Below, piece after piece: positions 57,999-64,000 of a DNA stretch of 64,000 bases (its first letter is position 1; every line of letters starts with the position of its first letter). The position numbers were made by a program, and so were the translations under genes. The notes under the pieces are model-generated. The model did not search any database, was not told the DNA's origin, and worked only from the letters and a program-made list of their open reading frames with translations. The stretch comes from Ponticaulis profundi (lineage in GTDB: Bacteria > Pseudomonadota > Alphaproteobacteria > Caulobacterales > Hyphomonadaceae): assembly GCF_042659465.1 (NCBI RefSeq), contig NZ_JBHSSW010000004.1, positions 62,001-126,000 on the forward strand. The letters run 5' to 3'.

Positions 57999-59381
57999 AT
58001 GACGACGCCAACGGCGGATATCGATGAAAACGCACCACGGATTGAAAACGTTCAGGAGCTCGCCGAGTTTTTGTCCAAGGGCGAAAAACCACGCGATGCG
58101 TGGCGGATCGGTACCGAGCACGAGAAATTCGGTTTTCTGAAAGAAACGCTGGAGCCTTTGCCATATGATGGTGAAGCGTCCGTGCATGCGGTTCTGAAGT
58201 CATTGGCTACGGATTATGGCTGGGAGCCAATTGAAGAGGGCGGCTATCTGATCGGGCTGAAGCGCGATGGCGCAAGCGTCAGCCTTGAGCCCGGCGGTCA
58301 GTTTGAACTGTCCGGTGCGCCGCTCGAGCATATCCACCAGACCTGCAATGAAGTGGGTCAGCACCTCTCGGAAGTCAAAACGATTTCCGATCGTCTGGGT
58401 GTTGCCTTCCTCGGATTAGGGTTTTCACCGCTCTGGTCTCTGCAGGAAACGCCGATCATGCCCAAAGGGCGCTACAAGATCATGCGTGACTATATGCAGA
58501 AGGTCGGGCGTCTCGGGCATCAGATGATGTTCCGGTCCTGTACGGTGCAAACGAATCTCGACTTCTCGTCGGAAGCCGACATGGTGAAGAAATATCGTGT
58601 CAGTCTGGCGCTCCAGCCGCTGGCGACGGCGCTGTTTGCGAATTCACCCTTCGCAGAAGGTCGTACCAATGGCTTCCTGTCCTATCGCGGCCATGTCTGG
58701 ACCGATACGGACCCGGACCGCACAGGCATGTTGCCGTTCGTTTTCGAAGACGGCTTTGGTTTTGAGCGCTATGTTGATTACGCGCTTGATGTTCCGATGT
58801 ATTTTATCCGCCGTGACGGCACCTATCTAAACTGTGCAGGCATGTCTTTCCGAGACTTCATGGATGGCAAACTGCCTGCGCGTCCGGGTGATCGACCGAC
58901 GATTGATGACTTCATGGACCATTTGTCGACCATCTTCCCTGAAGTGCGCCTGAAAACATTCCTTGAAATGCGCGGCGCAGATTCAGGTCCGTGGGACCGT
59001 CTTTGCGCCTTGCCAGCTTTCTGGGTTGGCATTCTTTATGACGATCACGCGCTTGATGGCGCCTGGGATCTCGTCAAGCACTGGACGGCCGAACAGCGTG
59101 AAATGATGCGCCGTACCGCGCCGGTCCTGGGGCTGAAGACACCGCTTCCGAATGGCAAGGGCACACTTCAGACACTGGCTCAGGAAGTGCTGAAGATCTC
59201 CCGTTATGGTCTGAAAGCGCGCGGTCGACTGTCGTCGTCCGGCGATGATGAGACGGGCTTCCTGTCTGAACTGGACCAGATTGCGGAAAGCGGGATGACG
59301 CCTGCTGAGCGCTTGCTGAACCGGTATCGCGAAAACTGGAACGGCGACGTCCGACCTGCGTTTGACGAGTGCGCATTCTGA
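57999..59381 (+). CDS. gshA: Glutamate-cysteine ligase (plant/proteobacterial type)
   Basis: The 460-residue enzyme makes gamma-glutamylcysteine, the first step of glutathione synthesis. It has WRIGTEHEKFGFL, SLEPGGQFELSGAPLEHIHQT, LGFSPLWS, RSCTVQTNLDFSSEADMVKK, PTIDDFMDHLST and FLEMRGADSGPW, matching the GshA type shared by alphaproteobacteria and plants. The ATG at 57999 has GGAGGG six bases upstream, which rules out the longer frame. It is monocistronic or linked to the kelch gene 40 bases later. Confidence 0.93.
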   Translation: MTTPTADIDENAPRIENVQELAEFLSKGEKPRDAWRIGTEHEKFGFLKETLEPLPYDGEASVHAVLKSLATDYGWEPIEEGGYLIGLKRDGASVSLEPGGQFELSGAPLEHIHQTCNEVGQHLSEVKTISDRLGVAFLGLGFSPLWSLQETPIMPKGRYKIMRDYMQKVGRLGHQMMFRSCTVQTNLDFSSEADMVKKYRVSLALQPLATALFANSPFAEGRTNGFLSYRGHVWTDTDPDRTGMLPFVFEDGFGFERYVDYALDVPMYFIRRDGTYLNCAGMSFRDFMDGKLPARPGDRPTIDDFMDHLSTIFPEVRLKTFLEMRGADSGPWDRLCALPAFWVGILYDDHALDGAWDLVKHWTAEQREMMRRTAPVLGLKTPLPNGKGTLQTLAQEVLKISRYGLKARGRLSSSGDDETGFLSELDQIAESGMTPAERLLNRYRENWNGDVRPAFDECAF

Positions 59382-59421
59382 TCCAATGATTGCGCTGAGG
59401 TTCTGAACGGAGGCGCAAATC

Positions 59422-60426
59422 ATGTTTTCCCGTCGTCAATTTACACTGCTTGGCGCAGCGAGTTTCGCTGCGGCCTGCGCTGCGCCGCGTTCTGTCGAGG
59501 CGCTGGTTCGCACACCTGCCTGGGAGGCCGGGCCAGACCTGCCGCGGCCCGCTCAGGAAATCTATCCGGCGCTGCATGACGGTGAAATCTGGCTGGCCGG
59601 AGGCTTTGTCGCCAGAGATGGGCGGATTGTTGGACCGACAAACGAGACGGTCGTCCTCAATCCGGCGTCCGGCACATGGCGGGATGGCCCGGGCATTCCG
59701 ACACCGCGCCATCACCCGCATCTGCAAAGTCATGCGGGCAAGCTCTACGCGTTTGGCGGTTTTGAAGCGCTCTCGGCAGATGCCATGTGGAACATGCAAA
59801 AAAGCGGTTGGCGGCTGGATACCGATGGCTGGAATGTCATGCCCGATTTGCCGATGCCTGTCGGTGAGGCGGTGACGGCGAGCCTTGCGAGCGGTCTGCA
59901 TGTCGTCGGTGGTCGCACACCGGCCGGGCCCTCGAACAGGACCTGGAATGATCAGACAGACACGGGCCATCACTATGTGTTCGATGGCGAACGCTGGCAA
60001 ACGGCTGCGCCGCTGCCAACCCCGCGCAACAGTGCGACCGCTGAAATGCTGAGCGATGGCTGGCATGTGGTCGGCGGGCGAACGGTCGAGGCAGGTAACC
60101 AGCAGGCGCATGAGGTTTATGATCTGCGCGAAGATCGCTGGCGCTCTGCCGCGCCGCTTCCCCAGGCTCAGGCGGGACTTGCGAGCGGCGTGATCGATGG
60201 CAGGCTCTATGCGTTTGGCGGGGAGTTCTTTGAAGGCGAGGGCGGCGTCTATGCGGAAACATGGGTGTATGACACGTCACGCGATCACTGGGAGGCGGGT
60301 CCCCCCATGAGGACGCCCCGGCACGGGCTCGGCGGTGTAACCTTTGAGAATCAGATCTACGCCATTGGCGGCGCGAAACAGCGCAGCGGCGTGGAGACCA
60401 GTGCTCTGGTCGAGATTCTGAGCTAG
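59422..60426 (+). CDS. Tat-exported kelch-repeat protein
   Basis: The 334-residue protein starts with a twin-arginine signal (SRRQFTLLGAASFAAAC) that also ends in a lipobox-like AAAC, so it is a candidate Tat lipoprotein. The mature chain has at least five kelch-like repeats (LHDGEIWLAGGF, HAGKLYAFGGF, LASGLHVVGGR, LSDGWHVVGGR, IDGRLYAFGGE, FENQIYAIGGA), giving a beta-propeller. No ligand or activity is evident. GGAGG precedes the ATG and gshA lies 40 bases upstream. Confidence 0.82.
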   Translation: MFSRRQFTLLGAASFAAACAAPRSVEALVRTPAWEAGPDLPRPAQEIYPALHDGEIWLAGGFVARDGRIVGPTNETVVLNPASGTWRDGPGIPTPRHHPHLQSHAGKLYAFGGFEALSADAMWNMQKSGWRLDTDGWNVMPDLPMPVGEAVTASLASGLHVVGGRTPAGPSNRTWNDQTDTGHHYVFDGERWQTAAPLPTPRNSATAEMLSDGWHVVGGRTVEAGNQQAHEVYDLREDRWRSAAPLPQAQAGLASGVIDGRLYAFGGEFFEGEGGVYAETWVYDTSRDHWEAGPPMRTPRHGLGGVTFENQIYAIGGAKQRSGVETSALVEILS

Positions 60427-60582
60427 ACGCCCCCGAACAGGACGAATTTCCAGCCATTCGTCGTGGCTATGCTGCATCAGCATACGGCCTTCTTTGTTTT
60501 CGCCCTTGAGCTTTGCCCCGCGCTGGTGAAGATTGCGCCCGTAAAAGTTTTATGAAGCAGATCAATCTGCGAGCGGGGTATA

Positions 60583-62388
60583 ATGTCGGATATCGCTTCC
60601 AGCGCTGGGCCAGCTGGTGAAAAAACCATCCTCGGACACCCACGAGGTCTGGTCATTTTGTTCCTTACCGAAATGTGGGAGCGGTTCTCATATTACGGGA
60701 TGCGCGGCCTGCTCATCCTCTATCTGACACAGCACTTCCTGTTTTCAGACGAGCGCTCATCCCTGATGTACGGCGCTTATACCGCGCTGGTTTATATCAT
60801 GACCATTGTGGGCGGTTCGCTTGCCGACCGGTATCTTGGACAACGTAAGGCGGTGACCTTCGGCGCGATCCTTCTCGTCCTTGGCCATTTCGGTATGGCC
60901 TTCGAAGGATCCGGTTCGAAAGAGATCATGACCTATCAGGGCGTGGAGTATGAACTTGCGCTCGACGGGCGTGGGGGAGACGCCAATCAGCTGGTGATTT
61001 CCGAGACCGGTCAGTCCTTCATTTCATTCAATGAAGGTGCGACGGCGATGATCGTCGAAGACCCGGCCGCGGTTGGGCTTCCAGGTGAAGTGCCTCGCAG
61101 TGACTACACCACACGCATCGAACGCGAAGAGCTGTTCGTCTATATCCTCTATCTCTCTCTGGCGCTGATCATTGCAGGCGTTGGTTATCTGAAAGCCAAC
61201 ATCTCCACCATTGTTGGTGCACTTTACGGCATTGAAGACAAACGCCGCGATTCCGGTTTCACGCTCTTCTATATGGGGATCAACCTCGGTTCTTTCCTGT
61301 CGTCGATCTCATGCGGTATTCTGGGCATTGTATATGGCTGGGCATGGGGCTTTGGTCTTGCTGGTATCGGCATGGGGCTCGGCCTCGTTGTCTTCCTCTG
61401 GGGCCAGAAATGGCTGGACGGGAAGGCCGATCCTCCGAGCTATGAAAAGCTCAAGGAAAAAGTGCTTGGTCCGATCAATATCGAACTTGCCTGCTATCTG
61501 ACGGGTATTCTGATCATCGCCGTTGCCATGCTCGTTGTCATGAATGCTGCGATCATTCCTGACTGGTTTGTCGGTGGTCTGGGCATCGCGATCTTTGCCT
61601 TCCTGATTATCTACACAATCACCAAATTGCAGGGCATTGAGCGCGACCGCATGTTCTCTGCGATCTACTTCATCATGGCGCAAATTCCGTTCTGGGCCCT
61701 GTTTGAGCAGGCTGGATCGTCGCTGAACCTTTTCACAGACCGTCTTGTGGATCGTACCATTTTCGGCTGGTCGGTTCCTGCGCCTGTGTTCCAGTTCCTG
61801 AATGCGGGCTATATCGTCATTTTTGCGCCAATGCTGGCATGGTTGTGGGTGACGCTCGCGAAAAAGCGTCTTGAGCCATCGACGCCGGTCAAGTTCGCTA
61901 TCGGCGTCTTCCTTGCCGGTCTGGGCTTCCTCGCGATTGTGGCGGGTATGAAAACATCCGGCGCTACCGGGCTGACCGCGGTTTATTTCGTGTTCCTGAT
62001 CTACTGGATCCATACAATGGGTGAGCTGATGGTCTCTCCTGTGGGCCTGTCATCGGTTACGAAGCTCGCACCTGCGCGCGTTGTTGGCATGAGTATGGGC
62101 GCCTGGTTCCTGTTCTCCGGTCTCTCTAACTATCTGGCGGGCGTGATCGCCCGTGCGACCGGTGCCGAGACGATTGGCGGTCAGCTGACAGACGTCGCTG
62201 CTGCGAAAGCCGGCTATGCCAGTGTCTATTCAAACGTTGCCTATGTGGCGATGGGAATCGCTCTGGTCATGTTGCTGATCTCGCCTCTGATCAAACGTCT
62301 AATGCATATGGATGTGGCAGCAGAGGTCGATAAAGAGGGCGCTGATCCGTCAGACTATCAGGGTAAGGCGGACAAGCTGGTCGACTAG
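60583..62388 (+). CDS. POT-family proton-dependent oligopeptide transporter
   Basis: The 601-residue MFS-type transporter has the POT motifs EMWERFSYYGMRGLLILYL (ExxERFxYYG), GGSLADRYLGQRKAV and GFTLFYMGINLGSFLSS. A periplasmic or loop insertion of ~90 residues (about 110-200, SGSKEIMTYQGVEYEL to DYTTRIEREE) lies between helices, as in some marine family members. It imports di- and tripeptides with protons. It is monocistronic, with a strong terminator. Confidence 0.92.
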   Translation: MSDIASSAGPAGEKTILGHPRGLVILFLTEMWERFSYYGMRGLLILYLTQHFLFSDERSSLMYGAYTALVYIMTIVGGSLADRYLGQRKAVTFGAILLVLGHFGMAFEGSGSKEIMTYQGVEYELALDGRGGDANQLVISETGQSFISFNEGATAMIVEDPAAVGLPGEVPRSDYTTRIEREELFVYILYLSLALIIAGVGYLKANISTIVGALYGIEDKRRDSGFTLFYMGINLGSFLSSISCGILGIVYGWAWGFGLAGIGMGLGLVVFLWGQKWLDGKADPPSYEKLKEKVLGPINIELACYLTGILIIAVAMLVVMNAAIIPDWFVGGLGIAIFAFLIIYTITKLQGIERDRMFSAIYFIMAQIPFWALFEQAGSSLNLFTDRLVDRTIFGWSVPAPVFQFLNAGYIVIFAPMLAWLWVTLAKKRLEPSTPVKFAIGVFLAGLGFLAIVAGMKTSGATGLTAVYFVFLIYWIHTMGELMVSPVGLSSVTKLAPARVVGMSMGAWFLFSGLSNYLAGVIARATGAETIGGQLTDVAAAKAGYASVYSNVAYVAMGIALVMLLISPLIKRLMHMDVAAEVDKEGADPSDYQGKADKLVD

Positions 62389-62411
62389 CGCGGCCCTGCA
62401 ATTCAAAGAGA

Positions 62412-62440
62412 AAAGCCCGCCGGATGGCGGGCTTTTTTTT
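62412..62440. terminator. Bidirectional rho-independent terminator
   Basis: AAAGCCCGCC (62412-62421) and GGCGGGCTTT (62426-62435) pair around GGAT, with T8 (62433-62440) on the plus side and four A (62411-62414) opposite. It ends the POT gene and can also end the DUF937 gene at 62460. Confidence 0.9.
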
Positions 62441-62459
62441 GTTTCGGAGTGTCGCTGGA

Positions 62460-63104
62460 TCAGCGTTTGCTGAGCATGTCGAAAATATCATCCATGCCGG
62501 AGCCGTCGCCATCAGCATCGAGAAGGTTTCCGAGGCCACCCAGGGGTGAGTTCGAAGAGGCGCTACTGCCACCAAGCGCTGATTTCATCAGGCCGCCCAG
62601 CAATCCGCCACCCGTGGACGCGCCGCCCTGGGGTGCATTCCCTGCGAGGGCGCCGGCAATCATGCCACCAATGCCCGAATCCTGGCTTTGCTTGGAGAGC
62701 GCAGACATAACCATGGTCGCGACGATGGGCAGGATTTGTTTGAGCAGGCCTTCTGTCAGCCCTGTCTTTTCCGCGGCGCGCGATACAGCGGCCCGACTGA
62801 CATCCTTTGAGCCCAGCAGATGGCCGAGAATGGCGTTACCTTCCATCAGCGTGTCAGGTTCAGACAGACGTTCTGGCTGATCAAGAAACTTGGCGTGGCT
62901 GCCGTTTTGCAGGGCCCCCATCAGCGACTGAAGGCCACCTTCCTGACCCACATTGCGTTTCAGCCCCGAAGAGAGGGCAGGAAGCAGTGCAGCGACCGCA
63001 GACTGAGCCTGATCTTCACTCAGGCCAAACTGTTGCGCGATCTGGGAGATGCCCTGACCATTATTGGTTTGCGAAATCATATCGAGAAGGTTCAGCCCAG
63101 CCAT
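62460..63104 (-). CDS. DUF937 protein
   Basis: The 214-residue protein has the DUF937 pattern: LLDMISQTNNGQGISQIAQQFGLSEDQAQSAVAALLPALSSGL at the start and ILGHLLGSKDVSRAAVSRAAEKTGLTEGLLKQILPIVATMVM in the middle, each a helical unit with a conserved GL and QA. The C-terminal third is Gly/Ser/Ala-rich and ends in LDADGDGSGMDDIFDML, an acidic tail with a DxDGDG calcium-like sequence. Function is unknown; it probably acts in the cytoplasm, as there is no signal peptide. Confidence 0.85.
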   Translation of the reverse strand: MAGLNLLDMISQTNNGQGISQIAQQFGLSEDQAQSAVAALLPALSSGLKRNVGQEGGLQSLMGALQNGSHAKFLDQPERLSEPDTLMEGNAILGHLLGSKDVSRAAVSRAAEKTGLTEGLLKQILPIVATMVMSALSKQSQDSGIGGMIAGALAGNAPQGGASTGGGLLGGLMKSALGGSSASSNSPLGGLGNLLDADGDGSGMDDIFDMLSKR

Positions 63105-63216
63105 AAATCCATCCTTTAATTGACATTAAAGTTAGGTTTAGAGCGGCTTGGGAGCCATGTCGATCTTACGACTGCAAGAGCCGCCGACGCTGCGGCAGCT
63201 CTGAGTTTTTGGTGCG

Positions 63217-63831
63217 TCAGATGAGGAAATACATCACGACCATGCCGACGAAAACGCCGATACCGACAAGGAAGATTTCAAGCTCGTGGCATTCTAGCCA
63301 TTCCTGACCACGCTTGCCCATCGCCATGATGATGCCAGCTTCAAAGAAATACCGGATTGCGCGGGAAATGGTGACGGCGATGGCAAACCAGATGATAGAA
63401 TAACCGGCGGCGCCCGCAGCGGCTGCTCCGAACTGGAACGGGATCGGCGTTACGCCCACCATGAACAATGCCCAGAAGCCATCATTGGCTATCTGCTCTG
63501 TGACATTCTGATAGGTATCGAGCGCGCCGATGTTCTGCATGGCCGATTCCAGGAAAGCGTCGGCGGCCCAGACGCCCAGGGCGTACATGGCCATCCCGGC
63601 AATCACATTACCGACGAGCAGCGCTGCGGCCACTTTCCAGGCTTCGCGACCACGGCTGGCCATGGCGGGCAGGAAAATAGGCTCCAGCGCAAAGATGATG
63701 ATGGTGTTTTCCAGAAACCCCACAAAGGCCAGCATTGGGAGCGCGTAAGGGCCATCAAGAAATCTTGAGAGCCATGCGCGCAATGCGCCGCTGTGTTTTG
63801 TGTGATTTGCGCAGGATGTCGTGTCGGTCAT
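63217..63831 (-). CDS. YqaA/DedA-like membrane protein
   Basis: The 204-residue protein has several hydrophobic helices, FENTIIIFALEPIFLPAM, NVIAGMAMYALGVWAADAF, and FMVGVTPIPFQFGAAAAGAAGY, with the GVTPIPF and FxxGxxxG motifs seen in YqaA/SNARE-associated (VTT/DedA-like) proteins. Members support membrane lipid homeostasis. No SD fixes the start: 63831 is chosen because it gives the shortest cytoplasmic lead, while 63879 and 63903 are in frame. Confidence 0.75.
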   Translation of the reverse strand: MTDTTSCANHTKHSGALRAWLSRFLDGPYALPMLAFVGFLENTIIIFALEPIFLPAMASRGREAWKVAAALLVGNVIAGMAMYALGVWAADAFLESAMQNIGALDTYQNVTEQIANDGFWALFMVGVTPIPFQFGAAAAGAAGYSIIWFAIAVTISRAIRYFFEAGIIMAMGKRGQEWLECHELEIFLVGIGVFVGMVVMYFLI

Positions 63832-63951
63832 ACTGCTAGCAACGTTCGATGGAAGCGAGGCGTTGCATTCGGCTGTCATGTATTTTCTGACATGAGGTGC
63901 CATGAGCGGCGTTTTACACTCGCCGGGGCTCAGGCAGATGGTGTTCGGGGG

Positions 63952-64000
63952 TTAGTCGAGTTCGAACCTGCCAAGATGTTTCCAGAAGTCCTCGGCATTC
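63952..64000 (-). CDS. C-terminal end of an unidentified gene (truncated by window)
   Basis: The minus-strand frame ending in TAA (63952-63954) reads NAEDFWKHLGRFELD before the stop, running off the right edge of the window. It looks like a real C-terminus but is too short to name. Confidence 0.4.
   Translation of the reverse strand, partial: NAEDFWKHLGRFELD

Noticed and set aside
60277..60483. Minus-strand frame over the kelch gene end, starting MLMQHSHDEWLE
   Set aside because: The N-terminal part looks protein-like, but there is no RBS and most of the frame is antisense to the kelch gene. A remnant of an older gene is possible but unsupported.
1..64000. tRNA or rRNA genes
   Set aside because: I scanned the intergenic stretches for tRNA-like arms and TPsiC loops and recognised none; a covariance-model search would settle it.

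Overview
This 64 kb window reads as chromosome of an aerobic, Gram-negative alphaproteobacterium, most likely Caulobacterales or Rhodobacterales-like and plausibly Hyphomonadaceae. The evidence is the lineage-restricted families (BamF/DUF3035, DUF2093, DUF1272, ELM1-type DUF1022, YbjN-type exported proteins), a plant-type glutamate-cysteine ligase, an endonuclease-motif MutL, a TonB-dependent receptor and dense, short-spaced operons. Nearly everything is core genome. One accessory region (about 27.05-31.26 kb) stands apart. I recognise no rRNA, tRNA or CRISPR array. A 49-base run of N (14456-14504) is an assembly gap inside a small gene.

Layout. 0-7 kb: the 3' part of pntB, a thioesterase, zur, a Pmp3-type peptide, a PaaI-type thioesterase, an orphan cheY-cheZ pair, a MaoC hydratase, ribF and an exported YbjN-like protein. 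7-14.4 kb: an envelope-biogenesis cluster, ileS-lspA-bamF followed by an active and an inactive M16 peptidase. 14.4-19 kb: a gapped membrane-protein gene, mutL, a tiny Lys/Pro-rich ORF, a RluF-like pseudouridine synthase and a VanX-type dipeptidase. 19-22 kb: an aldehyde dehydrogenase with its DUF779 partner and an AcoR-like activator that lacks the AAA+ domain. 22-27 kb: FMN reductase, rnhB, a quinone oxidoreductase, an M23 peptidase, DUF2093 and a pgsA-like gene.

27.05-31.26 kb: an island wedged between pgsA and uvrC, which are neighbours in many proteobacteria. It holds two families of dispersed repeats and several REP-like hairpins, a hypothetical gene with repeat DNA inserted in frame, a three-gene toxin-antitoxin-SecB-like-chaperone (TAC) module in visibly AT-rich DNA, a decayed second copy of the uvrC 3' end, and a second HigB/HigA-type module whose promoter is built from a tandem 13-bp repeat abutting the start codon. 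This is the most interesting part of the window.

31-49 kb: uvrC with an unusual internal insertion, an aspartate aminotransferase, LuxR and LysR regulators, dps, a TonB-dependent receptor, trxB, a CDF metal exporter, an ELM1-family gene, greA and carB. 49-64 kb: GNAT, amidohydrolase, DUF1272, mltF, an MBL hydrolase, an M48 peptidase, an L,D-transpeptidase convergent with an M15 peptidase carrying an EF-hand-like insert, gshA, a kelch lipoprotein, a POT peptide transporter, a DUF937 protein, a YqaA/DedA-like membrane protein and the last codons of an unidentified gene.

Start codons were moved inward from the longest ORF wherever a Shine-Dalgarno sequence or signal peptide decided it. Function calls rest on motifs and remembered family features; no database search was possible.
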